Below are positions 23,276 to 34,114 of a stretch of 64,000 nucleotides of DNA, in pieces. The notes beneath the pieces were generated by a model that was given only the letters and a program-made list of their open reading frames with translations, was not told the origin of the DNA and did not search any database. Location: positions 930,001 to 994,000 of the forward strand of contig JBLDXI010000011.1 of NCBI GenBank assembly GCA_047495785.1, in the 5' to 3' direction. The stretch comes from Lepidodermella squamata (taxonomy: Eukaryota; Gastrotricha). The position numbers and the translations under genes were made by a program. Numbering within the stretch: position 1 is the first letter of the stretch; every line of letters begins with the position of its first letter.

Positions 23276-23310
23276 GGAAGAACCAGCACTTTGCCTATTT
23301 TTTTGTTCAG

Positions 23311-23575
23311 CAGTACTGAAAAGTACAGTCCATGGCTCTGTAAAACAGCAGTACTGCTCAAACAGACAGTAAAATCAAGTACGGCCCGCGCCCTGTACTC
23401 GCTGTACAGCTGAAATTAGCTGTAAACCACAGTACAACACGCCTGACCGTGCTGCTGAGTACTGTAGAGATCGGGCTGTACACATGCGTACGGCTCAATT
23501 ACTGTACTTATAGTACAGGAGAGATACTGTACTTGAAGTACAGGAGAGAAGATACTGTACCTGCGAAATTAAATT
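23311..23575. repeat. GTAC-rich tract A
   Basis: About 260 bp carry an extreme density of AGTACTGT/CTGTACTT words, many as GTAC palindromes. It is preceded by GTCGCGGAAGAACCAGCACT, which also precedes the second tract at 44345-44645. Not coding. Confidence 0.75.
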
Positions 23576-23584
23576 CAATACATA

Positions 23585-24159
23585 CAGTAGTTTTGCGTTA
23601 AGCCGGACGACAATAAGCCGGACTTGCGTTAATACGGACAAAATCGGCTGGCTCGTGCCGCGGACAAGCGTTTTACATACTAATAGTTGCAATAAGCCGG
23701 ACGACATTAAGCCGGACATGCGTTAAAACGGACAGATTTTTAGTGAATTTAACATCAAAATGTCCGGCTTATAGTAGAATTTTCTGGAAAAAAACCCGCC
23801 AAAAAATAAAAGGTACCAGCTGCGAGCCGAATGAGCTATGCACCAGGTAGAAATGTCACCGCTGGTTTACTTGTGCTATTTGCTAGCAGTTTTTTATTTG
23901 AAAATCTTTTTGAAAAGTTGAGAAATTATAAAAAAAACCGCCATGCCTAAGCCCGCGTTATCGCCCACCTTGTCGGCATCTGAAGAGAGTAGCGACCCTG
24001 ACTATAAGGAGACTATGAGGCGGATACTTGTAAAAAAATATTAAATAATTGAAGCTTTTTTCTAAACCGGACATGTCCGGCTTACAATAAGCCGGACTTT
24101 CATTAAGCCGGACAAAATCGTCTGGCGCGGGTCGTGTCCGGCTTAACGCAAAACTACTG
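23585..24159. mobile_element. Pogo-like MITE (TA TSD)
   Basis: TA dinucleotides (23583-23584 and 24160-24161) flank perfect inverted ends CAGTAGTTTTGCGTTAAGCC then GGAC. Several TTAAGCCGGAC/ATTAAGCCGGAC repeats follow inside both ends. CAGTA- ends, GCCGGAC-type sub-terminal words and TA TSD fit the pogo/Tigger branch of Tc1/mariner. At 575 bp it is a deletion derivative. Confidence 0.85.
23943..24044 (+). pseudogene. Residual N-terminal frame inside the pogo-like MITE
   Basis: A 33-codon frame, MPKPALSPTLSASEESSDPD..., starts at an ATG in the middle of the MITE and ends at TAA 24042-24044. It may be the first codons of the parent transposase left after internal deletion. No DNA-binding motif remains to prove it. 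Confidence 0.35.
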
Positions 24160-25618
24160 TATTTTGAAAATGGTTGGCTGAAAATTCAAAATGATCCTCT
24201 CCTAACTTCGCTTTTTATCCCTCTATTGAGCTATAACTCATATTCTCAGGCCCAGCCCAAGCTTTTACTTTTACGATTTTTCGGTAAAAAAGGGTTTCAA
24301 ACCCTCCTAACAATAACTGTTTGTGTACATTTTATTTTCGTCAGCTGCATTTCTTTCTCATTTTCACATTCTTATTTGGCTTAAATAAGGGCCCTTTATT
24401 TACGCCACGTCTCTAATTCTCAAAAAATAAATAAAACTACGACATGCTAAAAAACTGACAGAATTAAGTGATGCATATCTCAACATTACCAGTAATTTCG
24501 GCCATACATGAGAAAGAAATGCGGAGCGAGAAATTTTATGAAAATGTACCCTGAAGGAGGGTCTGAAATCTCATGAAAACGGCAAGGCAATGAGAAAAAT
24601 GAGATAATGCGGAGCACTGCTCTAAAACATATGGTTTCTATAACAGTTACTATTAGGGTCGATAGTCGAACCTTGAATTAGTCAGCGTTGCAAATCCCCA
24701 ATAGTTTGCTAAATCGAAGACAAGCATGCTGCATGCTTTCCAACAAAAAGATAAGCCCTCTCTTGAAAAGGATGTTTGGTATTGTTAATACAAAATTGAC
24801 TGCATCGTGGCGGCCTACACGTCTTTATTTGATGACTTATCTGTTCGTATCCAAAAACACCGGCCATAAGAATTTAACAAGTGGATTTAAGAGAAAGGAT
24901 GCGATGGATTTTTTTCGAAGACCACGCTTTTTTTATGAAAAATTAAAAATAAAAAAAAATAAACTGGAAATAGCCATTTTAGGCGCGCTATTTTAGGCTA
25001 TTTTAGGGTGATGTTGAACACTTCAGGGAAAATTCTGTCCAAATTTAAAATGAACTTGAAATACCAATGAAAAAAGTGAAAATACGAACATTTCGCCTTT
25101 TATTCCACCCACCACGCATATCCAACCCCTAGCGCGCCGTTATTCTCCTGAATTTCGGACTTGTGCATTTTCCTGCGCGCGCGCGCGAGGGAGGGCTGCA
25201 ATTATTTGTTGCGCAATAAATGCGAGCGAGGCGTATTTACGCGTAAAACGAGCCAACCAATAGGAGCGCGCGCGCGGAGGAAACACCGGCGGGCCGGAAA
25301 ATGTGCGACAATCAAGCGAAAAGGGCACGAGCTCAGGGCGAAGAGCCGCTCAAGAAGATAAATGGTGTTGCTGAAAGCGAGCGGAAGGCAGCGGTAGTAC
25401 AGCGTCCAACTCGCCCAACTCTTAACCAGATTGAAGTTGTCCGCGATATGTGTAGCGTTTAGCGTTCCTGGAAATCAGCCTGCGTGTGCGCGTTCTGCCC
25501 TATTTTCCCAGTCTCAAAACACAACTCTTGAGCTGGTGAAATTGATCAGCGGCACCGGAAAGATTATTAACTCATCAGCGCGCAATGACTGGCTCTTTAG
25601 TCGCCGCGCGCGGTCAAG

Positions 25619-25825
25619 TGGGTGTAGCGGTTTTTCTCCCTACACCCGTGTTTTTATTACCGTCCTATCAAATGTATTGGGTGTACGTAGCAAAATGGGC
25701 GCACCCAGATGTGGGTGCACGCAGCCATTTTCGCGCACCTTCCGGGTGTAACTAGCTATAATCCTGCACCCTCGGGTGTAGCGAGCAAATTCTATGCACC
25801 CAGCGCGCGGGTGCAGCTAGCGACG
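25619..25825. repeat. GGGTGTAGCNAGC / GCACCC repeat cluster 1
   Basis: Diverged units GGGTGTA(G/C)(C/G)(T/G)AGC are followed by sequence ending TGCACCC, each able to form a short hairpin. A second cluster lies at 28262-28395. Not coding. Confidence 0.65.
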
Positions 25826-25917
25826 ACCTTAGTAAAAACTGGTTAAAACCACGGTTTTAATTGAGTTAAAACCAAAAGTTGGTTAATTCCGAATTTAATT
25901 TTGGTCAATATACCACA

Positions 25918-26038
25918 CTGAAATTCAAATTGCGATGAGTACGATCAGCGCTCAAAAAGCCGAACGTACTCCTTCTTCACGTTCCTTCAAAGTACGATCG
26001 AATGAGTCATCCAAGTGGTTGTTTTGGCGCGTCGCTAA
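25918..26038 (+). mobile_element. MITE M2, right half only
   Basis: AAATTCAAATTGCGATGAGT to GGCGCGTCGCTAAC matches the right half of 21087-21287. It directly follows ATACCACACTG. The left half, reversed, occurs at 29355-29441, also directly after ATACCACACTG, so an element ending CAGTGTGGTAT probably disrupted or joined both. Confidence 0.7.
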
Positions 26039-26065
26039 CTACATAGCTTCTGCTATTGTTATTCT

Positions 26066-26105
26066 TATGGTGCATTCACAAATGCGTCCGACGGTGAAAA
26101 CTTCG
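26066..26105 (+). repeat. CACAAATGCGTCCGACG dispersed repeat, copy 1
   Basis: The segment GGTGCATTCACAAATGCGTC then CGACG is shared with 27366-27545 and 44045-44115, where it is GGTGCTTTCACAAATGCG. TCCGACG sub-repeats follow. It is probably a TIR of a MULE-like family. Confidence 0.6.
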
Positions 26106-26276
26106 GCTAGCAACTCGCAAACTTCGGTAGAGTGAAGCGAAACATCGGAGAGCGTTATCTGTGGCACTTCGGACGCGCGCGCGGTCGGGCGCCCGAAGTC
26201 TCTATTGTTTACTCGAAGCTGCTGGGTGTCACGCACTTGAGCGCGCGTGCATGCGAGTGGCAGGGGCCAGGCAAAT

Positions 26277-27864
26277 AAAATTCTATTTCAGCGTAAATGC
26301 TGAATTCAACTAAATAATGAGACGTGAAATGCGATGCTGATCATAAAAATCTAAATTTCATCGAAAAATTATGTGATTGATTGTCACCAGGTGATCAGTG
26401 TTTCCACGTGGCCGGTGGACGGCACCCAACGTTATCGAAATCGATGAGGCCTAGTTTCTCGCCCTAACTGCGCCTGTGATAACGCCGACAGTTGACGCCG
26501 AAAAAAACCAAGAAATCGAAACCGCCAATTGTAAACAACAAAGTCATCAACAGTGTTTTTTTTAAGGAAAAGTTCGGTGTTTACCCAAAACAGTTCGGTG
26601 TTTACACCTATCCGCCTTATATGTACCGGAATTTTTCGGTATAAAATTGCGGGAAATGTATACCGAAAACAGCATTGCCTTCTATCTACAACTATTAGAA
26701 GTAGCGGCTGAAATTTTGGGACAACAAAATTCAGAACTTGCGAGCGAAGCGAGCTTAAATTTCGATTTTATGCTGGAATTTGTGCTGAGAATAGCCTAAA
26801 ATTGCTTTAAAATAACGAAGATATTTCGAAATAAGTTAATGAAAACATTGCAGTTCATACTTCATGCGCGGTGATACTCCGCAGGAATGATTGCTCAATA
26901 ATCTTCACCATCAGATTCGAAAAATTCGCCTTACCAATTTGAAGTAGTGGTGTAGTACCAACTGTGTGAGGCGAAGACCACAGTCAAAGACGCGGGAAAC
27001 GAATCCACTAAGTAGTAAACACATGTGCGAGCGAAGCGAGCAGAAAAATTTAGCATTTTACAGGTATTTTAGGATAATTTTAACGTTGAAAATGCATGAG
27101 ATGAGAGAGTTAGCAAGTTTCCAGACCAAGGTTGATATAGACGCGGGCAGGTTTTGGATTTCGGTGTTTACATCGCCTATTTCCGGTGTTTACATTGTAA
27201 ACCCTGTAAACCCCTTAAAAAAAAACACCGTCATCAACTTCAAGGCCGGCTATTCCACTTCCGGGCGTCCTACTCAGGCCGATGTTCCCAACTATGGGGA
27301 CCTACCGTCCGGTGAGGTGACTGTGGGCAGTGGGGTCACTTAGACATGCTAAAAAAAGGTGACTAATGGTGCTTTCACAAATGCGTCCGACGAGCGTCCG
27401 ACGTTTTCGGCGCCCGAAGTTTCGTAATAGGCACCCGAAGCAGCGTAATAGTTGTCCGACGTTTAGATTTTCTTTCACAAACGTGCGCACTTCGTTTCGG
27501 AGGCCCCCAAAACTACCGTCCGAAGTGCGTCCGAACCGAAGTTTGTAGCGCGCACTATTATTACACGCGCACCAATGGACATAAGCGCGCGCGCGCGGCC
27601 ATTTGACTGCTTGACTGGCTGTAAAACACTCAAGCCGTCTTGAATTACGATTAGTCATGAAAATGAGTTCGAAATGTACCGATTTTTCAATGTTTTGTTA
27701 AAGCCGCACGCCGAAAAACTAAGGCCGGCGCGGCAAGAAAAAATTGATGATCATGCGTCTTAATCACATAATTTTTCGATGAAATTTAGATTTTTATGAT
27801 CCGCATCGCATTTCACGTCTCATTATTTAGTTGAATTCAGCATTTACGCTGAAACAGAATTTTT
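26277..27864. mobile_element. 1.6-kb element with about 100-bp TIRs
   Basis: The left end (AAAATTCTATTTCAGCGTAA and on, 26277-26378) is matched by the reversed right end (27762-27864) at roughly 95% identity by eye. The interior contains a CACAAATGCGTCCGACG repeat, two GCGAGCGAAGCGAGC motifs and a segment related to 35370-35615. There is no transposase and no unambiguous TSD. Confidence 0.75.
27366..27545 (+). repeat. CACAAATGCGTCCGACG dispersed repeat, copy 2
   Basis: The copy starts GGTGCTTTCACAAATGCGTC and continues with GTCCGACG, GCCCGAAG and GTCCGAAG sub-repeats up to CCGAACCGAAG. It is the longest of the three copies. Confidence 0.6.
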
Positions 27865-28261
27865 TTTGGAAGAAGGCCAATCCGAAAATTTGCGTGTGAT
27901 TTCTATTTTGATGGCGGCTTCGGTTGAGCCATCACCGAAGTTTTAATTAATATAGAAATTAACAAAAAATGCCGCAACTTTACCCATTATATCATGTCCC
28001 AGAATGGGTTGTGTTGATGCACATTGTACACATACAGACTGGCTTTTCCTTGGGCTATCCCACTCACGGGTATTTACCGTACCATCTTCGATTTTTGGTA
28101 TGCCAAATCACCCCATTTCGGCATGTCAAAGTGACCCCACTCACCCCAGTTGACGGTGCGTAATCTCGCGAGCTTGCATTTGACCTTGCAGCGTGTTGCT
28201 AAATAGAGTGTACACCTCGCCGCACCGACAGCCGGCTTTTTCCTAATTCCTTATTGTTTGT
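27865..28261. other. Unannotated stretch
   Basis: No gene or repeat recognised. Confidence 0.35.
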
Positions 28262-28395
28262 ATAGGGTGTAGCGAGTCAAATCGTCGCACCCTCACTATG
28301 CGCGGCATAGGGTGTAGCGAGCAAAATGGTTGCACCCTTAGGGTGTAGCTAGCAAATCGGATGCACCCGCGTGTGGGTGCAAATAGCACACTCGT
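28262..28395. repeat. GGGTGTAGCNAGC / GCACCC repeat cluster 2
   Basis: At least three units of GGGTGTAGC(G/T)AGCAAAT type alternate with TGCACCC words, as in the cluster at 25619-25825. Confidence 0.65.
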
Positions 28396-28539
28396 TTTAC
28401 TAAACCTGATCAAAACTTATCGAAAAGAGTTGTTTTAATTCATAATTTACACTAAAAGACTCCCTCATTAGTATACTCAAATTCTAGGGCCAACAATACA
28501 TTTATTTCTTTGATATCAATGTTTTCAGACTCAATTCGT

Positions 28540-28569
28540 TTAGGGTTAGGGTTAGGGTTAGGGTTAGGG
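28540..28569 (+). repeat. Interstitial telomere-type repeat (TTAGGG)5
   Basis: There are five uninterrupted TTAGGG units. No satellite or chromosome end is visible nearby, so it is an interstitial block, as can be left by break repair or fusion. Confidence 0.9.
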
Positions 28570-29350
28570 AATCGAAAATGTTTCTTCCACCTATATTTGG
28601 AAATCAGCTGTGTATTTGCTTTTTACGTTCGCGCTCAACAGCTGCTCGCCTCGCATAAGGCCTTGGTAAACAAACAATTTTATTGACAGTTTCTAGCGAC
28701 GGCCTGTTCTTCAAGGCCGCCCAGATGAGGTTCTGAAGTCGAGATAATTCTTTAGATCGGTGATTTAATGGCGTATTGGAATTAAATAGGATTAGACGGG
28801 ATTTATTGCTGCGAGGTTAAGCAGGAGTTGCAGGTTGCAGGTCACAACAGTTGTTTACTGTCACTAAGCCCCAGAAGGTTAGGCAAATTATCGACTTTTG
28901 ATTTTCGAGTAAATACAAACTAAGAGGTTAATTATCGTGTAAATACCTTGAGAAATGACCAGTCATGTATGATTGAGCCAGAAACAAGGCTCGTATGTCA
29001 ACACTAGCTGCGAGACCACCTTACATACTGGGGCATTTGGCTATCAGTCAGTCATGCCGAACGGAACCTGGTGCGAGACCATCGTGAGCAAACTGACACT
29101 CCTTTCTCATTAATATTTTCGCCCCCATGTTGGGGTCCACTGCTGGGGTTGAAATCAGCCATGTAATGTGCTGGATTTATAAGCCCGTCAACTTGACGAT
29201 CGAAATTCAAAATTTAAATTCAAATTTTCTAATCAAAATTAGCTGTGAATTTAGGGAGGTTAAACGACAGTTGGTTAAAACGAATTTTGAAATGACCGGT
29301 TAACACTCGGTTAAAACCGGCTAGTTAAAACCCTGGTTATAACCGTATAC
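28570..29350. other. Unannotated stretch
   Basis: There are GGTTAAAAC words near 29270-29340 similar to those at 25840-25910, probably the ends of an element terminating in CAGTGTGGTAT. Nothing coding was recognised. Confidence 0.35.
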
Positions 29351-29354
29351 CACA

Positions 29355-29441
29355 CTGTTGAATTTACGTTCAAGAGTCGAACGTACTTTCCAGAAAAAAG
29401 CTATAAATAGTAAAGTGGTTGTTTTGGCGCGTCGCTAACGA
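29355..29441 (-). mobile_element. MITE M2, left half only (reversed)
   Basis: GAATTTACGTTCAAGAGTCG through GGCGCGTCGCTAACG is the reverse complement of 21087-21175. Confidence 0.7.
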
Positions 29442-29444
29442 TGT

Positions 29445-29571
29445 TGAGACTGGTATCTATTGTATTATTAAAAGGCTCTCTATTAGACAAAACACGCATC
29501 TGTGCTGTTTCTCAATTCTCTGAGTGGTTCTACATGTTTACTTGGAAATAATTCCTCTTTAATCTCAGACT
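29445..29571 (-). repeat. Partial copy of module X
   Basis: GAGACTGGTATCTATTGTAT through TTTAATCTCA matches module X of U1/U2 (34340-34461), with minus-strand reading EIKEELFPSKHVEPLRELR. It is cut at 29571 by a hAT-like element. Confidence 0.75.
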
Positions 29572-29578
29572 TGTATAC

Positions 29579-32232
29579 CAGCGGTTCCCAAACTTGTTGT
29601 CTTGTATGACACAGTAGTGACCTATGAGAATGGCTCGTAGGACACATTGCTGAAATAAATGAAATTTGGTTTGGAATAGGCAACATTTTTCAGCTACAAA
29701 TCGATTGCTTACAGCATACAGTGTGCGAAGTAGGATACGGGAGCAGATGTGTTTTCTATTTCTTTTCTAGGACCCAGCCGAAAGGGTCCCCCCTGTGGTT
29801 TTTTTCAGCCTTACTTTGATTGGAGTCCCGGAGGTGAGGTGTAGCGACACCCCAGAAACCCTGTACTTCGCACCCTGATTGCTTGTTTAAAGTGGTTTTT
29901 GATGGCAACCGAGCTCGAAATTGATAAAATCCCCAATAAAATTAAAACCAAGCGCGAGCGAAGCGAGAACATTTTTAGAATTCGATATTACTCAAAAACA
30001 ACGCATAATATCTTAGAAATGAGGCAAAATGCCTTGGGAAATTCACTCATCAATTATAAAATTTCAATTAATCATGTCGGAAATTGAAATCTGTAACGTG
30101 ATTAAATAACAAAGGACATGGACCAGTTTCAAAGATTGATTCTGTCATTTATCGCTTATCAGACATTCAGCCATACCACGCTTGTTGGTGGTACGACAAT
30201 TTAGCCCAAGACATAATAGCCCCGACTATTTAGCCCCGACAATATAGCCCCGACAATATAGCCCCGCGACGTTATCTATAACACTAAACGACGAAGGTCC
30301 TCAACAGCTAAATTTGAATTTTCCTTTGTATTTGCCGGCATTGTTAAATAGTATACTTCCACTCACCCGGTAGCCAAGTGCTTAGTGTCATTAGATAGAG
30401 AATAAAAAACTACTCGAGCGAAAAATGCCAGATTTCGAATCCGTCAAATCCGCAGTGTCAAAAATGCCAAAAAACAAATAGAGCGCTTTCTGATTTTGAA
30501 CGCAATTAAATTTAAAATACGAAAACATTTTTAAACAGTTATTTATTTACTAAATCTAATTTTTATTATTTATATTTAAATATTTTCCATGGCGACGCGT
30601 TTGCGGGGAAATTCAAAAATTCCGGTCGCCGGGCGTCGCGTCGCCTGACTCTTGGGGTTCCAGTATCTCAACCAAGGACACGTCGCCGGGGTCGGGGAAT
30701 GCTAAATTCGTGCTCAGCATGGTCGAATTGATAATTAGAGCATGAGAAAGGCAAATAAAACGAAAAAAATTAATTATGTTTATCTCATGCATTGTCGCCA
30801 CTATTCACAGGTACCATGGAAGATAGTCTTGATGTCACTCCTTGAGGGTGGATGACGACTTTAAAAAGCGTCTACCGCTGCTTATCTTACTTAGAGTTGT
30901 TGATTTAGTAGAAATAGGTGGTTAATTAATGTTTTTACACCTCAAGAACGTCATTTGCGAGATGTTGGATGCTCACGTTACGTATCCTTTTTAACCTTAA
31001 CCCCACTCATCCATTGCAAGATCTTCTGAGACTGGCTCAGTTCTGTAGAGCATCTACCAAGATCATTCGATTAATGAATCAACTATGTTGAGTAAGAAAA
31101 ACAACAGTGAAACCTTCGGGGAGTAACCCATCACCCCAAGGAGTGAACTAATCAGCCATGTTACAAGAGTTCTCGCCCGTGCATGAATCTGATATGCTAA
31201 CCTTTTCATAAATTCACATTATTATCTGGGCTTTCTTATAAAATCGACCGTGCTGATGACGAATCTTACGTGCGCTGACCTCGGAGACGTGTCTTTAGAT
31301 GAGAATTTAGAACCCCTCAGTGAAGTCTTCGCGGTTATCAGTGATCCGAAATTTGAGAAAGTTCACCGTGTGTACACATTGGCGCCCGATGCGGGCGCCT
31401 GTTGTTTTACTAGTATCCCAAGAAAATTAATTGTTTCACGCGACAATTTAGCCCCTGCCAATTGAGCCAAAAATCCCCGACAAGATAGCAACGACAAAAT
31501 ATCCCCAGAGAGATGAGCCCGAATTCCTTTATTTTATTCGAAACTTGCTAATTGTTGGTCGAAGCGCTGACGCGCATCTTAGAATTTGTTCCATTCGGTA
31601 TCGAGGTGCCTGAGCCTAGCCGACGAAGAGACGGGTCATAATAGAATCCACTTGCAAAAAGTCGATCATCGGAACCAGCACCACCTGGATATCCACTCGT
31701 TGACGGTTGAGATCTATCAACGCCCACGAATCTGCTGTTGGAAGATCCAGACGCCGACAAGGCCGCTAGTCCGGAACTCGATGCACCCGAGCCCAATTAT
31801 TCTATTTTGGGCTGAAACGTCGGGGATGTTTTGTTCTTGGAAAAAAGTCTTGGGATATATTGTCGCCAAAAATAATCATTTTTATTTGGGCTCATTCATC
31901 TGGGGATATTTTGTCGTCGGGATAGCCCGTCGGGGCTATATTGTCGGGGTTACATTGCCGGGGCTATTTTGTCTTGGGCTATAATGTCGTATAACCCGCT
32001 TGTTCCTGTCCGATTGAAGGTTTTCATAAAATATTTCAAAAATAGGCAACTCGCGAGGGATGCGAGGTTTAGCTGACCGTTTTTCCCGATCTGGAGTCTG
32101 AAAATAGTCAAAAATGCCTTGTTTCTTAGTGTGGATCTATCTTGTCCTTTTTTCATTTTGAGGCCCATAGGACACGAGTTGGCATAGTCACGAGTGTCCT
32201 ATAGCCTATAGGACACGATTTGGGAAACGCTG
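29579..32232. mobile_element. hAT-like element, split by a nested insertion
   Basis: The left end CAGCGGTTCCCAAACTTG corresponds to the reversed right end CAGCGTTTCCCAAATCG. The flanks TTGTATAC and GCCTATAC agree at only 5 of 8 positions, so the TSD is degenerate. CAGNG-TTCCCAAAC termini are hAT-like. About 840 bp remain after removing 30187-31996. GTCCTAYAG/AGGACAC words lie inside both ends. Confidence 0.65.
30187..31996. mobile_element. Element F2 (MULE-like, 8-bp TSD) with TIRs made of AGCCCCGAC sub-repeats
   Basis: The TSD CGCTTGTT (30179-30186 and 31997-32004) is perfect. The ends are GGTGGTACGACAATTTAGCC and, reversed, GGTTATACGACATTATAGCC. Each TIR is about 75-150 bp and is a tandem array of AATATAGCCCCGAC units (period about 15). 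The interior carries a second, weaker inverted similarity (30655-30720 against 31245-31320) in which both strands read TNL....GDVSL.E.LEP. A Ser/Gly-rich frame (31548-31796, -) has no known domain. There is no transposase, so it is non-autonomous. Confidence 0.8.
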
Positions 32233-32314
32233 GCCTATACCATTACAATAGTAATAGTAATATATTGACGGAACAAGATTAAACAAGAAAATGTTGAGCC
32301 AATTTTTTTAGCCG

Positions 32315-33198
32315 GACGCAACTTTTTTCCGCAGCAAAGATCTTCTTTTCGCAGTTAAATATTTTTCCCGCAGTAAAGACAGTTTTCTGCAGTAAATCGA
32401 CTTTTTCTCGCAGTATAACTTTAAATAATGCAAATTGCCTTGCAAATTTTGTCAAACGATTTCTAGCTCAAAACTGAGTAGGAAAATATATCGCTGTTAG
32501 ACAAGGGTCGAAAGTCACTATGCGTTGATCGAATTATACGAATAAGAGCTAATTATGTCATGTTCTACAACAAATTGAAAGTAGTTTTGGACAGTGGTCA
32601 TTGCTGTATTCAATGATTTTCTATTTCTGCCTAAGCCCCTTGAAACGGTTGTCTTGAATTGCTCAAAACACCGTCGACTCATAAGCCACGGAAGTCTTGT
32701 TTACCTCTAGCTCAAGTAGCTCTTTCCAGGAACGTTCACTTGGATACCTTTTTAACTTGAAAGTATTGGATACTTTTTCTGTCCTGGGAGTCGACGATAA
32801 ACTCCAATCAGAGCTGCTCACTAATTTTAGACGAACAGAATTTTTCCGTCGGAAGTTTAGATTGCATTTGGATAAAATGTTAAGCGTTAAGATGTAATGA
32901 GTAGTCAATCAAAGTAGTGAAATGAGTATTGAAATCAAATAACCAGCGACAAGGCAGCCCGAGTCAAAGGTCGCGTGCCCCGTGCGAGAACAAGGAAAAC
33001 GCTATAAGCCTGTCGGAATGACAAATTTTTGTTTCAATTTTGTGAAAGGAATCGTTTAAAAAAATGTGCAACAAAATGTTCGCTAATTTAGATTATACTG
33101 CGAGAAAAAGTCGATTTGCTGCGGAGAAAAGTCCTTACTGCGCGAAAAAGTGTGTTACTGCAAAAAGAAGATATTTACTGCGGGATAAAGTTTTTTTC
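32315..33198. mobile_element. Element F3 (9-bp TSD) with TIRs made of TTTTTCGCAGTAAA sub-repeats
   Basis: The TSD TTTTAGCCG (32306-32314 and 33199-33207) is perfect. Each TIR (about 32315-32415 and 33095-33198) contains four to five units of the type CTTTTT(C)NCGCAGTAAA, oriented symmetrically. The 680-bp interior shows no coding feature. The architecture matches F2 and the FLYWCH MULE. Confidence 0.8.
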
Positions 33199-33289
33199 TT
33201 TTAGCCGCTATTCACTCAAATCGTGGACTCGTTCGAAAGAATCGTAAGCTCTATTTTCTATTTCACGCGCCAGTGCGCAGCTGCTAGCT

Positions 33290-33691
33290 CAGTGCTTCTC
33301 AACCTTCATTTTTCGGGCCGCATGCGGCCCGCAGCCCGATTTTGTGCGGCCCGGCACTCAACTAGGTAACATGTATTAGTTGCGGCCCGCAAGCCTTTTT
33401 ATCAATCATTTTTGAATAGCTTCAAGGTCCAAGTGATGCCCGGAAGTCCAACTACAGGGTTCCTATGAATCCTCCAATGCATTTTAAGCCCATTTTCAAG
33501 TTGAAAATGCCCAAAAAAGCGTCAGCTAAAGCTTGCTTCGCTCGCGAATTGTTTTTTTCAAGTATTTTTTACGCCGCAAAATTTTTCGGGCAAAATTTTT
33601 CGAACCCAAGCAAAAATCCTGGCATGCGGCCCGCAGGGATGGAAAATGAGTTAGAAAATGGCCCACTATGGAAAAAGGTTGAGAAGCACTG
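33290..33691. mobile_element. hAT MITE, CAGTGCTTCTCAACC ends
   Basis: The 8-bp TSD TGCTAGCT (33282-33289 and 33692-33699) is perfect. The ends CAGTGCTTCTCAACCTT and their reverse are classic hAT termini. The interior has GCATGCGGCCCGCAG near both ends. At 402 bp it is non-autonomous. Confidence 0.9.
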
Positions 33692-33965
33692 TGCTAGCTG
33701 TTTACGTCATGCAAATGCTGTTAGGAAACTGAGAAATAGTGGCGGAAAAACGGTGAAAATAATACTCGAATCTACCACTGTACCACTGTATCTACCAGTA
33801 ACACTGATGTATGCGTCAATCACGCGCCGCAATCAAACGTTCCGAGCCTTGTTCTGAGCCGCTCAAGAGTGTGATGGCGTCGATAACGCGACTCACCTGC
33901 CCCGCGCACGAACGTGCGGTGAGCGCTCTATATGCGTATCTGTATCGCGATCGCCATGTCACCTG

Positions 33966-34105
33966 CGCGAATTCAAGTACACCGCGAAAATTACTAGCGC
34001 GTTACGCAACACTCGACAAGACCTGACCGCGAATTTAAGTACCCGCGAAAATAAGAACAGGCCAATTTTAGGCCCGACCGCGAATTCAAAGTCACCGCGA
34101 AAAAG
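33966..34105. repeat. Tandem CGCGAATTCAAGTNCACCGCG repeat
   Basis: Three units of the form CGCGAATT(C/T)AA then GT(A/C)-C-CCGCGAAAA are spaced about 50-60 bp apart. Not coding. Confidence 0.65.
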
Positions 34106-34114
34106 GGGGTTTTA

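Larger units (their letters stand above)
22373..25306. repeat. 2.9-kb palindromic element with about 600-bp arms
   Basis: Left arm 22373-22976 and right arm 24713-25306 are near-identical reverse complements. They start with the GC-rich CACATTTTCCGGCCCGCCGG module. The mirrored frames at 22683-22973 (-) and 24688-24996 (+) arise from this duplication and show no domain. The 1.7-kb centre contains two more GC-rich modules, a GTAC-rich tract and a complete TA-flanked MITE. It could be a foldback transposon with very long TIRs or an inverted duplication; no TSD was found. Confidence 0.85.

Noticed and set aside
22683-24996. Two matching 96-102 codon frames as paralogous genes
   Set aside because: They are the two arms of one palindrome; the frame has poly-Lys/Phe runs from A/T tracts and no domain.
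31548-31796. Ser/Gly-rich minus-strand frame as a real protein
   Set aside because: Protein-like composition, but it lies inside non-autonomous element F2 and has no recognised motif or gene structure.
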